This document shows positions 33,437 through 43,230 of a DNA stretch of 64,000 bases, one piece after another; the first letter of the stretch is position 1, and every line of letters starts with the position of its first letter. The notes below the pieces were generated by a model. It was not told where the DNA came from. It saw only the letters and a program-made list of their open reading frames with translations, and ran no database searches. The position numbers and the translations under genes are program-made. The DNA comes from an uncultured Pseudomonadales bacterium (GTDB lineage Bacteria; Pseudomonadota; Gammaproteobacteria; Pseudomonadales; Pseudohongiellaceae), in the NCBI GenBank assembly GCA_943842505.1, contig CALTDI010000003.1, positions 30,001 to 94,000 of the forward strand. The letters run 5' to 3'.

Positions 33437-34576
33437 ATGAAAAATCTAGCCCTTGCTCGAAACCGAGCTGTCGCCGCATTAAAAATGTTATATGTGGCCG
33501 ATTCGCTGGCCATGCCGGTGCACTGGTACTACAACCCTATGGATATCTACAGGCAATTTCGCGGTGGCATTGCACACTTCGAAGATGCGCCAGGTTTTCA
33601 CCCTTCTTCTATCATGTCATTGCATTCGACCAGTAAAGGAGGGCGCGGAGCGAGAGGATCAAAAGGGTCAAGCGGGTGGAGAGGAGCGGCGGGTCCAACC
33701 AAGCAAATTGTCGGCGATGTGATTCTAATTGGTAAGCGCAAATTCTGGAATCAGCCGAATCAGCACTATCACCAGGGCATGCGTGCCGGTGAAAATACAT
33801 TGAATGCCCACTGCGCTCGAGCCGTTACCAGAATGTTAGTCGACAGCGCAGGGCGCTATGACGAGGGGGCATTTCTCGATGCGTATATCGAGCTACTGAC
33901 CGCCGATCCGCCCATGCACCCGGATACCTATGCCGAGTCTTATCACCGTGGCTTCTTTGCAAATCTTGAAGCAGGCAAGCCTCGCCATAAATGCGGCGCC
34001 GTCACCCATGACACGCCGTCTATTGGAGGGCTTGTCTGTATTGCCCCCATTGTTTTTTCAGAACGACTGCGCGGAACGTCGTTGGATGCCGTGCAGGAAA
34101 TCTGTCAGGGCCATCTGAAGCTCACCCACCCAGACCAATACCTGGCGAAAGTATGCAGAGACTATGTGGGGCTGCTAGACGATCTTCTCTTTCTCGATGA
34201 GTCGGAATCTGCCCAGCAGTTGATCAGTGCCTGGAGTAAGCGCAGTATAAGTTTGCAGTTGTCAGAGTTGATCGGCAAGATTTATAGCGACAACGATGTG
34301 GTGGGCAAGCTTTTCTCATCGGCCTGTTACATCACCGACTCCTGGCCCAGCGTTCTCTATCTCGCCTACAAATATTGCGACTCACCGGAAGCCGGTTTGA
34401 TATCGAACACGAATCTGGGCGGCGACAATGTGCATCGCGGGGCCGTGTTGGCGACTCTGCTGGGGTTGGCCAGTGGCGAGACGCTAGCAGATCATTTTTC
34501 ACAACTTGTGGATCATGTGGCGATTGAGCTTGAGATCACACAGCTTGTAGAGGCGGTCAGTAGCAATGCCCAGTAG
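33437..34576 (+). CDS. ADP-ribosylglycohydrolase-family protein with a Gly-triplet insert
   Basis: A 379-aa protein. The N-terminal helix block RNRAVAALKMLYVADSLAMP and the later AGENTLNAHCARAVTRMLVD and NTNLGGDNVHRGAVLATLLG fit the DraG/ADP-ribosylglycohydrolase fold, whose Asp residues bind Mg. The family removes ADP-ribose from proteins or small molecules, but many bacterial members are uncharacterised. Residues 69-86 read GRG ARG SKG SSG WRG AAG, six triplets with Gly in third position, inserted in a loop. No good ribosome site is seen; the start could also be GTG 33425. Confidence 0.75.
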   Translation: MKNLALARNRAVAALKMLYVADSLAMPVHWYYNPMDIYRQFRGGIAHFEDAPGFHPSSIMSLHSTSKGGRGARGSKGSSGWRGAAGPTKQIVGDVILIGKRKFWNQPNQHYHQGMRAGENTLNAHCARAVTRMLVDSAGRYDEGAFLDAYIELLTADPPMHPDTYAESYHRGFFANLEAGKPRHKCGAVTHDTPSIGGLVCIAPIVFSERLRGTSLDAVQEICQGHLKLTHPDQYLAKVCRDYVGLLDDLLFLDESESAQQLISAWSKRSISLQLSELIGKIYSDNDVVGKLFSSACYITDSWPSVLYLAYKYCDSPEAGLISNTNLGGDNVHRGAVLATLLGLASGETLADHFSQLVDHVAIELEITQLVEAVSSNAQ

Positions 34577-34750
34577 CAGTAAATGGCGGGTGCAGCTAAG
34601 TCTCTCGCTTTACTAACCGGCGCAAAAGTTGGCGGCTTTTGCTATCGATGCTGAGGTAGGCTGATGGTAAATGTGCTGTAGGTGCCTTTTGCGTTTGTGG
34701 ATTGCGACGGATCGCTATATGCAATGATTAACTAACAACCTACTTTGCGC

Positions 34751-35428
34751 TTAGCGTCTGTTCGATCGGAACAGATGAGGGTTCTTCTCAATAAAACTGT
34801 CTATCCATTTTTCCAGGAAGGAATCCCGTTCCCTCGTCTTTAAGAACCCCCAGCCGAGTATGGAGATAATTAATGCGCCGACGCCGTCGACGATAAGATC
34901 CCACATGGTGTCAACAATTCCGCTCTTTTGCATGTTCATGCCGAATAGCTGGTCCATGGAAAATTCAAATATTTCCCAGACTGCGCCCATGCCCATTGCA
35001 AATATAAAGGCAAAGAAGGCGATGAACTTTGGATGCAGGTCTAGCTCAATATCTTCTTTTTCGTTAAGCACATAGACCAAGAGGAAGCCCAGAATTCCCA
35101 AAAGAAAACCAGATCCGGTGTGCAGAACAATATCCCACCACCAGAACCGGGCGTAGTAGCCTTGCACTTCGCCAAGGAAAAGTGACATGTACACAAACAC
35201 TACCGCCAGGGATTCAAACTCATGAGGAATCTTTACCTGAAAGCGCTGACCTAAAAGCAGGGGAAGGAAGGTGATGCACAGAATGATGGCCACTTCGATA
35301 GCGGCCTGATACCGACCCTGCAGGACCAGAAGGCCTGTACCTAGCGCCAGGACCAATTTTAAAAAATAGGAGACCCGCCTGTGGGCGAGGTAATTCAAGG
35401 CATCTGTCGGAAAGTTAGAAGGAGCCAT
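34751..35428 (-). CDS. YjdF/DUF2238-type membrane protein
   Basis: A 225-aa protein with about six TM helices. The conserved segment is RFWWWDIVLHTGSGFLLGIL, followed by GAVWEIFEFSMDQLFGMNMQ and DTMWDLIVDGVGALIISILG, all typical of DUF2238. The function is unknown; conserved His, Asp and Glu inside the membrane suggest an enzyme or ion-binding site. The C-terminus is basic and cytoplasmic. It is divergent from the 35550 gene. Confidence 0.8.
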   Translation of the reverse strand: MAPSNFPTDALNYLAHRRVSYFLKLVLALGTGLLVLQGRYQAAIEVAIILCITFLPLLLGQRFQVKIPHEFESLAVVFVYMSLFLGEVQGYYARFWWWDIVLHTGSGFLLGILGFLLVYVLNEKEDIELDLHPKFIAFFAFIFAMGMGAVWEIFEFSMDQLFGMNMQKSGIVDTMWDLIVDGVGALIISILGWGFLKTRERDSFLEKWIDSFIEKNPHLFRSNRR

Positions 35429-35549
35429 AGGCTGATTAGTATGGGGTAATAAGGCTGAATGAACAACATCAATAGGCTAACAATCTCCCTGTTTAGACAG
35501 GTGAGTATGATACAGTTAGCGCATTATAGTTACTGATTTAGGTCTGCGT

Positions 35550-35960
35550 ATGTTGGAGTTTTTTCAGGAGAATGAGAGCCTGATCTTGATACTTGGCATA
35601 GTGTCTGTGATCAGTTTTTTGGGTACCCTGGCTTTTATTCCCTGGTTTATCATCAGGATTCCTGCGGATTATTTTTCGGCATCGAGGCGTGGCTCACTGC
35701 TCCCGGATGGGATTCCGCCCTCTCTCAAAGTTTTGGCTTTTCTGGTCAAGAATATTATCGGTTTGATTATTGTGCTCCTGGGAATCGCGATGTTGGTGCT
35801 TCCCGGTCAAGGCCTGTTGATGATCCTGATCGGCCTGGCGTTAGTCGAATTTCCGGGTAAATATAAACTGGAGCGCTGGTTGATTTCTCGGGAGCCTGTC
35901 TATAAGTCGGCGAATTGGCTGCGGGAAAAAGGTCACAAAGAACCCTTGGTGATCGAATGA
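35550..35960 (+). CDS. small membrane protein with a PGPGW-like motif
   Basis: A 136-aa protein with TM helices near residues 11-35 and 65-105. IAMLVLPGQGLLMILIGLAL resembles the LPGPG motif of the PGPGW family of transmembrane proteins. The C-terminus is amphipathic and basic. Its role is unknown. It lies between a DUF2238 gene and malic enzyme without obvious operon links. Confidence 0.7.
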   Translation: MLEFFQENESLILILGIVSVISFLGTLAFIPWFIIRIPADYFSASRRGSLLPDGIPPSLKVLAFLVKNIIGLIIVLLGIAMLVLPGQGLLMILIGLALVEFPGKYKLERWLISREPVYKSANWLREKGHKEPLVIE

Positions 35961-36099
35961 ATAGCGCCGTGTCTTTTCTGCCGGCCAGCTTCAAGTAGGT
36001 CGACTCTTAGGTCGACCGGGATTCATCAGCTAGTAGAGCGAATCTGATGAACCCTTTGTTGCCGGACCTCTCTTGCTAGTTCTTTGGGGCTAGGCAGAC

Positions 36100-37800
36100 T
36101 TATCTGGCGCGAGTCGCAATTCTGCGATATTCCCTATAGGCAGGGACCCAGAAGTTTCTTTCGATAGCGGCAAGCAGCTCCTCGTCGCTCATGTCCCGTG
36201 CCAGTTCCTGTGCGATTGCGGTCTTAGCAACCTTGAAGGCGATCTTGCGACTGATCTGCGGCAGCGAGGTCAGTGGCGGAAGTACCGAGCTGGATTGATC
36301 TTCCTGGCCGGGTGACAACTCAGCCAGCGTCGTGCTCGCCACCATCAACATCTCGTCGCTGACCAGTCTTGCCTTACAGGCAATAATGCCTAGGCCCACC
36401 CCAGGGAATACATAACTGTTGTTACATTGAGAGATTTCGTATTTTTCGCCATTGTATTCCACCGCCTCGAATGGACTTCCGGTCGCTACTATAGCCTTGC
36501 CATCTGTCCAGGCAACGACGTCCCGCGGGTGCGCTTCTACATGCTGGGATGGATTGCTCAGTGGCAGGATGATCGGGCGCGGGCAGCTTGCATGCATCTT
36601 GCGAATCACCTCTTCGGTGAACAAGCCGGGTTTGCCGGAAACGCCAATCAAGATGCTGGCTTCGGTATTGGCGACGACATCGAGCAGGCTAGGATAATCG
36701 CCGCCTTCGGCAAGATCCCAATCCCTTAGCGCCGACTGAGGCTGTACAAGAAGTTCCTGAAAGTCGAGCAGGTTTGGCATGCCTTCGGTTAGCAAGCCGA
36801 AGCGGTCAACCATGAATACTCTGGCCCTCGCCTCGGCATCGCTTAGGCCTTCAGTAAGCATCGCGCTGATAATGAGTTCAGCAATACCGCAGCCGGCGGA
36901 CCCAGACCCGACGAATACGATCTTCTGATCGCTAAGGGCCTCGCCTTTTTTACGGCAGGCAGAGAGCAGTGAGCCCAGAGTTACGGCGGCGGTGCCTTGA
37001 ATGTCATCATTGAAACAACACACGCGTTCGCGGTGGCGCTGCAGGATCGGCATCGCATTGGGCTGTGCGAAGTCCTCAAACTGGATCAGCACGCCGGGCC
37101 AGCGCTCCTGAGCGGCATCGATAAATTGATCGACGAAGTCATTGTATTCCTCCTTGCCGATGCGCGGATGGCGCATGCCCATGTAATAGGGGTCATCTAA
37201 AAGCGTTTGGTTGTTGGTTCCAACATCCAGCGCCACGGGCAGTGTATAGGCAGGGCTGATGCCGCCGCAGGATGTATAGATAGACAGTTTGCCAATGGCG
37301 ATGCCCATGCCGCCGATGCCCTGATCGCCCAGGCCCAACACGCGTTCGCCGTCGGTGACCACGATGACCTTGACCTTGTCTTTGGTAACACTGCGCAGGA
37401 TGTCATGCATGAATTCGCGCTCTTCATAGGAGACAAATATGCCGCGTGCGCTACGGTAGATATCGGAAAAGTGTTCGCAGGCTTCGCCCACCGTAGGCGT
37501 GTAGATGATGGGGAGCATCTCTACCAGGTGTTCGTTCAGTAAACGATAGAACAGTGTTTCGTTATTATCCTGAACTACGCGCAGGTAGATGTGTTTGTTG
37601 ATGGGCTCATCGAAACTTTTATACTGCATATAAGCCCGCTTCACCTGCTCCTCAATATTCTCGTAGCGCGGTGGTAACAGGCCGATCAGATTAAAAGCGC
37701 GTCGCTCCTTCTCTGAGAATGCCGAGCCTTTGTTCAGCATTGGCGTTTCTAGTAGGGCGGGGCCTGCGTAGGAAATATAGATGGGCTTGCTGCTTGTCAT
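36100..37800 (-). CDS. maeA: NAD-dependent malic enzyme (large form)
   Basis: A 566-aa enzyme, the length of E. coli MaeA. Conserved blocks are [90 protein letters not shown] and [14 protein letters not shown] (dinucleotide fold). It decarboxylates malate to pyruvate with reduction of NAD+ and Mg/Mn. The arrangement of motifs is complete. It is monocistronic on the minus strand. Confidence 0.95.
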   Translation of the reverse strand: MTSSKPIYISYAGPALLETPMLNKGSAFSEKERRAFNLIGLLPPRYENIEEQVKRAYMQYKSFDEPINKHIYLRVVQDNNETLFYRLLNEHLVEMLPIIYTPTVGEACEHFSDIYRSARGIFVSYEEREFMHDILRSVTKDKVKVIVVTDGERVLGLGDQGIGGMGIAIGKLSIYTSCGGISPAYTLPVALDVGTNNQTLLDDPYYMGMRHPRIGKEEYNDFVDQFIDAAQERWPGVLIQFEDFAQPNAMPILQRHRERVCCFNDDIQGTAAVTLGSLLSACRKKGEALSDQKIVFVGSGSAGCGIAELIISAMLTEGLSDAEARARVFMVDRFGLLTEGMPNLLDFQELLVQPQSALRDWDLAEGGDYPSLLDVVANTEASILIGVSGKPGLFTEEVIRKMHASCPRPIILPLSNPSQHVEAHPRDVVAWTDGKAIVATGSPFEAVEYNGEKYEISQCNNSYVFPGVGLGIIACKARLVSDEMLMVASTTLAELSPGQEDQSSSVLPPLTSLPQISRKIAFKVAKTAIAQELARDMSDEELLAAIERNFWVPAYREYRRIATRAR

Positions 37801-38182
37801 GTGTCTCTCTTAAGGTTCGAATAAAGCATGGTCTGAAATTAGGGCGGCTTATGTATATAGCGTCTACCTGGAATACTCTCTGAAGTGAGAATACGCCGAC
37901 TCATGGGCATTGTCTTTATCAATGCAGTCACTATTGTAATTCAGAATCAGGTTCAGTTCTCGGGCTGATCTTGCAGTCGCTTATACAGTCTCAGCTGCTA
38001 GCTGACTCAATCTCTCTTGCACGGGCTTAGTTTGCCACGGCCGTGAGGCAGGCATTCGATTGGCGGCTAGCGTAAGCAAAGTTCTGCGCTGCCAAGCGCT
38101 TGCATTCATAAACATGGTTCACGCTTCCGTTCTAGTGTATTTTTAGGCAGATGAATCCATAAAAAGAATAGGAAGGTTCACT
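37801..38182. other. divergent gap; possible 44-aa ORF on the minus strand
   Basis: A minus-strand ORF at 37981-38115 (SAWQRRTLLTLAANRM...) has a GGAAG before its ATG but no recognisable family. Otherwise I see nothing. The region must hold the promoters of maeA and the cytochrome c gene. Confidence 0.3.
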
Positions 38183-38968
38183 ATGCTCGCCAAGAACTAC
38201 CTGCTCCGCTCCTTCGCCTTGATTCTATGGGCAGTGGCGATATCTTGTTCTCCAGCAGTTTTTGCACAGGATCTGGAAAACGGTCAGCAATTGTTTCAAA
38301 CCCTCTGCGCCCGCTGCCACGGCATGCTCGGTGGCGGAGGCGAAGGCCCAAGTCTGACGCGGCCCAATCTCGTACACGCGCCTGATGACGAGGCGTTAGT
38401 TTCATTGATAGTGGGCGGCATTCCGGGCACGGGTATGCCCGGGTCGCGGCAGTTACGTGGTCAGGACGGGCCGGATGTGGCTGCCTATGTTCGTAGCCTG
38501 GGCGAATTGCCGCCGGAGGAAATGCCGGGCGACCCTCTAGCGGGTGCTGAGATCTATAGGTCTGTTGGCAACTGTTCCAGCTGTCATATTTTATTTGGTG
38601 AAGGGAACGGCGTGGGGCCAGAACTCAGCAATGTAGGCCAGCGGCGCAATGCGGCTTACTTGCGTCGTTCGGTAATGGCGCCGGATGCAGATCAGCCACG
38701 TCAGGTTGATCGATTCAGAGGTTCCCTTAATGCATTTTTAACTGTTCGTATAGTCTCGGAATACGGCAGCTATGAGGGAATGCGCGTCAACGAAGATGCC
38801 TTCACCGTGCAGATGCGCGACCTGTCTGGAAAACTCTACTCCTTCGAAAAAGCAGATTTGATCAGCTATGAGAAGGCGCCAGGCCACTCGCTGATGCCGG
38901 GATATAACTCGGTGTTGAATGCGCAGCAAACCGATGATGTTGTGTCTTATCTTATGAGCCTAAAATGA
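38183..38968 (+). CDS. diheme cytochrome c, partner of the PQQ dehydrogenase
   Basis: A 261-aa periplasmic protein. After the signal peptide (cut near VFAQ), heme 1 is at C42ARCH and heme 2 at C131SSCH. The C-terminal part reads GSLNAFLTVRIVSEYGSYEG, MRVNEDAFTVQMRDLSGKLY, FEKADLISYEKAPGHSLMPG, a block common in cytochromes that accompany quinoproteins; Met in SLMPGY is a likely axial ligand. It precedes the PQQ dehydrogenase by 18 nt, so it is probably its electron acceptor. No membrane anchor is seen. Confidence 0.88.
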   Translation: MLAKNYLLRSFALILWAVAISCSPAVFAQDLENGQQLFQTLCARCHGMLGGGGEGPSLTRPNLVHAPDDEALVSLIVGGIPGTGMPGSRQLRGQDGPDVAAYVRSLGELPPEEMPGDPLAGAEIYRSVGNCSSCHILFGEGNGVGPELSNVGQRRNAAYLRRSVMAPDADQPRQVDRFRGSLNAFLTVRIVSEYGSYEGMRVNEDAFTVQMRDLSGKLYSFEKADLISYEKAPGHSLMPGYNSVLNAQQTDDVVSYLMSLK

Positions 38969-38986
38969 AGCATGGAGCCTATTAGA

Positions 38987-40615
38987 ATGAAATTACAGAA
39001 ACCATTATCTATCCCGCTACTCGCGCTATGCCTCTCGCTAACATTTGTCAGCAAGTCTGCTCTGGCAGACACGCCGTTCGAGGCGTTACTCGCCGATGAG
39101 CAGAATGGCGCCGATTGGCTCTCCTATTCCGGCGGCTATAAATCAGAGCGGTTTTCGCCTCTATCGCAAATCAATACGGTGAATGTAGACCAGCTTAAGG
39201 TGATGTGGGCCTATCAGATGAGGCCGACGGGGATAAGTGGCGCGGCACTGCAGGAAACGACTCCGCTGGTGGCTGACGACATCATGTACCTCACAGAATC
39301 TCCAAGCAGCGTAACCGCATTGGACGCACGAACGGGTCGCACGCTCTGGCACTTCGTACCCGACATCACTAACGATGTATTGAATATAGGTTTCCCGCGA
39401 ATCAATCGCGGAGTGGCCCTGTTAGATGACAAGGTGTATGTGGCTACTCTGGATGCTCGCCTGTTCGCACTCGATGCGCGCACTGGGGCCGTGCGCTGGG
39501 AAAGTAAAGTTGCCGACAATTTGTCTGGGTTTTCTCTCACTCTCGCGCCGCTGGCGCTGGATGGAAAGATTGTCGTTGGCGTTAGCGGCGCCGAGGCAGG
39601 CGTGCGCGGCTACATCGATGCCTATGATTCCGAAAGTGGCGAGAGACTATGGCGTACCCATACCGTTCCCGCACCTGGCGAGCCTGGCAGCGAAACCTGG
39701 GAAGGTGATGCCTGGCGTACCGGGGGTGGTTCAACCTGGCTTACTGGCTCCTACGATCCTGAACTCGATCTGCTCTACTGGACCACGGGCAACCCGGCGC
39801 CTGACTGGAACGGCGACCTGCGCCCCGGCGACAATCTCTATACCTGTGCGGTGTTGGCCCTAGATCCAGATACCGGTGAGATGAAGTGGTTCTTTCAATA
39901 CACACCACACGATACCCATGACTGGGATGCTAATCAGATTCCGGTTTTGGTCGATGGCGAATTTGAGGGGCGCCCGCGCAAGCTATTGGCGTTGGCAAAT
40001 CGTAATGCCTTCTACTATTTACTAGACCGCGAAACCGGAGAATACTTGTTAGGCAAGGAGTATTCATTTCAGACCTGGGCCGAGGGTATCGACGAGAACG
40101 GGCGGCCGATTGTGATACCGAATTCGGATCCAACGCGGGAGGGCAATCTGGTATGGCCTAGCCTGCAAGGAGCCACGAACTGGTTTTCTCCCTCCTATAA
40201 CCCACAGACAGAACAGTTCTTCGTGCCCAATAGACGAATGGGCGCCATCTATTTTAAGTCCGATGTGGAATACGAGGTAGGCATGCCTTTTCTCGGCGGT
40301 GGCGAGCAGCCACTGGATGGTGACGACGCATCGGGAGCCATCGTGGCGCTGGATGTAATGAGTGGCGAGCAGCAGTGGGAGTTTGAGCTGCAGACTCCAC
40401 CCTGGTCAGGCGTTATGGCCACCGCCGGCGGGCTGGTATTTGGGGCGAGTAACGAAGGCTATTTCTTCGCACTGGATGGCGAAGATGGAGACCCGCTGTG
40501 GTTCTTCAACACCGGAGCCCACGTGCGCACAAATCCCATGGGCTTCTCGGTGGATGGTAATCAGCGTGTGGCCATTATCGGTGGCCAGACGCTGTACGTA
40601 TTTGGCTTGGAATAA
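38987..40615 (+). CDS. PQQ-dependent dehydrogenase (quinoprotein alcohol dehydrogenase type)
   Basis: A 542-aa periplasmic eight-bladed propeller. Signal peptide LLALCLSLTFVSKSALA. Blade repeats include ALDARTGRTLWHF and ALDARTGAVRWES. The Glu of the active site lies in GVSGAEAGVRGYIDAYD, the Asn in GNPAPDWNGD, and the Asp region in YTPHDTHDWD. The vicinal Cys pair of many alcohol dehydrogenases is absent at FPRINRG. It oxidises an alcohol or aldehyde and passes electrons to cytochrome c. GGAG 9 nt before ATG 38987 decides the start over the in-frame ATG 38972. No heme domain is fused, so the upstream cytochrome fills that role. Confidence 0.88.
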   Translation: MKLQKPLSIPLLALCLSLTFVSKSALADTPFEALLADEQNGADWLSYSGGYKSERFSPLSQINTVNVDQLKVMWAYQMRPTGISGAALQETTPLVADDIMYLTESPSSVTALDARTGRTLWHFVPDITNDVLNIGFPRINRGVALLDDKVYVATLDARLFALDARTGAVRWESKVADNLSGFSLTLAPLALDGKIVVGVSGAEAGVRGYIDAYDSESGERLWRTHTVPAPGEPGSETWEGDAWRTGGGSTWLTGSYDPELDLLYWTTGNPAPDWNGDLRPGDNLYTCAVLALDPDTGEMKWFFQYTPHDTHDWDANQIPVLVDGEFEGRPRKLLALANRNAFYYLLDRETGEYLLGKEYSFQTWAEGIDENGRPIVIPNSDPTREGNLVWPSLQGATNWFSPSYNPQTEQFFVPNRRMGAIYFKSDVEYEVGMPFLGGGEQPLDGDDASGAIVALDVMSGEQQWEFELQTPPWSGVMATAGGLVFGASNEGYFFALDGEDGDPLWFFNTGAHVRTNPMGFSVDGNQRVAIIGGQTLYVFGLE

Positions 40616-40622
40616 CTGAGTC

Positions 40623-41546
40623 TCAGCGCGGGGCCGCAATAGTCTGCCGCTGAAAATCCAGGCCTTCGACACCAACACGCACCACATCGCCGGGCTGCAG
40701 ATAGCTCGGTGGCACCATGCCATCACCCACACCCGCGGGTGTTCCCGTGAAGATTAGATCGCCTGGGTAGAGTGTCATAAATTGACTCAGGTGGCTGATG
40801 ATCTCCTTAACGCCGAAGACCATGTCGGTGGTGTTACCTTGCTGGCGCATCTCACCGTTCACCTCAGACCATATGGAAAGATTCTGCACATCGTCGATAT
40901 TGTCCCGTGTCACCAGATAGGGGCCAACGGGCGCGAATGTGTCGGCACTCTTACCTTTGGTGAATTGCCCGCCGCGCTCGCGCTGAAAGGCGCGCTCGGA
41001 CACATCGTGCCCCACCGTATAGCCAGCGATATAGTCGAAGACTTCATCTTCGGAGATGTATTGCGCGCGGCGCCCAATGACGATGACTAACTCTGATTCG
41101 TAGTCGAGTTTATTGCCGTTGCGCGGTTGAATCACGTTGTCGAAGGGGCCGGTTAGGGCGGAAGTGGCCTTCATGAAAACCAGAGGCTCCGTGGGCAGCT
41201 CTACCGCCATTTCCGCCGCGTGGTTGACGTAGTTGAATCCGATGGCGACGATCTTGCCGGTACCCGTGACTGGCACGCCGATTCGCGGACTGCCTTGTAC
41301 CAATGGTAATTCACTAAGGGGGATCTGTGCGATCTCCTCCAATGCCGCGTCGGAGAGAGTGGCCGGGCCTATGTCAGCAATATGTGCCGATAGATCGTGA
41401 ATCCGGCCCTGGGCATCGACCAGACCAGGCTTTTCTTCGCCCAGTGGCCCATAGCGCAACAGTTTTAATTCAACGGCATTGAGGACGCTGCTGAATGTAA
41501 GAAGTGCGTAGGTTGCAGCTATTGCTACGAGTTTGTTTCTGGACAT
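40623..41546 (-). CDS. exported fumarylacetoacetate hydrolase-family protein
   Basis: A 307-aa protein with an N-terminal signal peptide (KLVAIAATYALLTFSSVLNA), unusual for this normally cytoplasmic fold. The FAH domain follows: IVAIGFNYVNHAAEM, PLVFMKATSALTGPFD, LDYESELVIVIGR with the metal-binding Glu pair, and GDLIFTGTPAGVGDG. Related enzymes hydrolyse or decarboxylate 2-oxo-4-ene acids in aromatic ring degradation. It ends 7 nt from the convergent PQQ dehydrogenase stop. A start 12 nt upstream is also possible. Confidence 0.85.
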   Translation of the reverse strand: MSRNKLVAIAATYALLTFSSVLNAVELKLLRYGPLGEEKPGLVDAQGRIHDLSAHIADIGPATLSDAALEEIAQIPLSELPLVQGSPRIGVPVTGTGKIVAIGFNYVNHAAEMAVELPTEPLVFMKATSALTGPFDNVIQPRNGNKLDYESELVIVIGRRAQYISEDEVFDYIAGYTVGHDVSERAFQRERGGQFTKGKSADTFAPVGPYLVTRDNIDDVQNLSIWSEVNGEMRQQGNTTDMVFGVKEIISHLSQFMTLYPGDLIFTGTPAGVGDGMVPPSYLQPGDVVRVGVEGLDFQRQTIAAPR

Positions 41547-41713
41547 AGTAGGCCTCATTACTTTTTTCTGTTCTTGTCTGTTCTAGCTGGAAATAGGACG
41601 TCCAAAGTGTAGTCAAAACAGAGCATCTTGTCTCGCCTTGAGTCTGTGCTTTTTAAGACTACAGGCTTGGCATCGCTCACGCCTGCGTCGCCTGGCGGTA
41701 GCGTAGGGCAAAC

Positions 41714-43120
41714 TCAGAAGCTAAAGCCTATAACCAGATACAGTCCGACGCTGATCAAGCCAATGAGCGCGGCGTAGGGTAGCTGGGTTTTTATATGGTC
41801 GATATGATCCGATGCCGCGCCGGTAGAGGCCAGTATCGAGGTGTCCGACAGGGGGGAGCAATGATCTCCAAACACGCCGCCGCCGGCAACCGCGGCGAGG
41901 GTGGCGTAGACCATGGTGTTGAGTTCATCCCCTGAAAAATTAAAGGCCAGAGGCACGGCGATTGGAATCATGATCGCGTAGGTGCCCCAGCTCGTGCCGG
42001 TTGAGAAGGCGATGAAGCCGGTAATGAGGAAGGCGAGCATAGGCAGCAGGCTGGGAGTTAGCCAGCCCTCGGTAGCCGCAACTATATAGTCGGCGGTATT
42101 CAATGCGGCAGAGAGGTCGTTCAATGCATAGGCGAAGGCCAGAATAACCACCGCCGGCATGATGCCTTTTATGCCAGACATGGCGGTGGTGGTGATCTCA
42201 TTAAGCGGTACGCCCTGAATACGCATCACGATGCCGGCCATGAACGCGGCCAGCATGAACGCCTCCATCGGCTTGGCGCTAGCCGTGATGATGACAGAGC
42301 CAATAGCGAATACGATTACCAACAGCACAGGGAATATAAAATTCCATAGAAGGCTTGTTTTGATTCCAGGAAACGGCTCGATGCTGGTGAGTTCATCACC
42401 CATTAGAGGCTGGGCACCATCGCGTACCAGCTTGCCTTCCTCCATCGCGCGTTTCTCGGCGACCTTCATCGGGCCGAAGTCAGGAATAATATTGCTGGCG
42501 ATCAGACCAACCATCACTACAGCTAATATCGAATAGATATTGAAGGGGATAGAGATGATGAATACCATCATCGCATCGCCCGGATCTTCGATCGGGCCCA
42601 TGCCGATGATAAGGCCAGCCACAAGCACGGCCCAGCCGGTAATGGGAACCAATATACTAACCGGTGCGGAGGTAGAGTCGCAGATGTAGGCTAGTTTCTC
42701 GCGCGAGATTTTAAATCTGTCGGAGAGGGCGCGCATGGTAGAACCTACAAACAAGGGGCTAAAGTAGTCGCTGAAATAGACGAACATACCCATGAACCAG
42801 GCGATAAGCTGGACACGCTTGCGGGTCATGCGCCTGTTCTCGATAAACTGCGAAAAATTAAGAATTGCGCCGGTGCGCTGGAAGAAGGCGATGAGTATGC
42901 CAATGAAGAATTCCAGTAACAGAATCCAGGAGAAATCTTCATTGCCCAGGGCGCCAACGAGCAGGTTGGGGAAGCCCAGAAAGCCCTCTCCGGCGACCAG
43001 TACGCCAGCGAGGCAGGCGACGGCGAGCGAGAAGACGGTATTGCGAGTTATGAAGGCGAGCAGTATGGCGACGCTTGCTGGCACTAGTGACAGGGGGCCA
43101 ATATAGTCTGTGGCTTCCAC
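41714..43120 (-). CDS. NhaC-family Na+/H+ antiporter
   Basis: A 468-aa inner-membrane protein with about 11-12 TM helices. Family-typical segments are YFSDYFSPLFVGSTMRALSD, STSAPVSILVPITGWAVLVA, FSTGTSWGTYAIMIPIAVPL and GGGVFGDHCSPLSDTSILAS. NhaC proteins exchange sodium for protons, sometimes coupled to substrate (malate/lactate in MleN). The gene lies downstream of the flavoenzyme gene and upstream of the FAH gene on the same strand, with gaps over 100 nt. Confidence 0.88.
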   Translation of the reverse strand: MEATDYIGPLSLVPASVAILLAFITRNTVFSLAVACLAGVLVAGEGFLGFPNLLVGALGNEDFSWILLLEFFIGILIAFFQRTGAILNFSQFIENRRMTRKRVQLIAWFMGMFVYFSDYFSPLFVGSTMRALSDRFKISREKLAYICDSTSAPVSILVPITGWAVLVAGLIIGMGPIEDPGDAMMVFIISIPFNIYSILAVVMVGLIASNIIPDFGPMKVAEKRAMEEGKLVRDGAQPLMGDELTSIEPFPGIKTSLLWNFIFPVLLVIVFAIGSVIITASAKPMEAFMLAAFMAGIVMRIQGVPLNEITTTAMSGIKGIMPAVVILAFAYALNDLSAALNTADYIVAATEGWLTPSLLPMLAFLITGFIAFSTGTSWGTYAIMIPIAVPLAFNFSGDELNTMVYATLAAVAGGGVFGDHCSPLSDTSILASTGAASDHIDHIKTQLPYAALIGLISVGLYLVIGFSF

Positions 43121-43230
43121 GTTTTAGTCCTTTTTATTATTTTCTGGGTGTTCGTCTAGGCAATTTGACCCATAGCCGGCGGTTATGCAATAGCTGGTGT
43201 TGCCGTCAGATACGCGAGCTTGGTCGCTAC

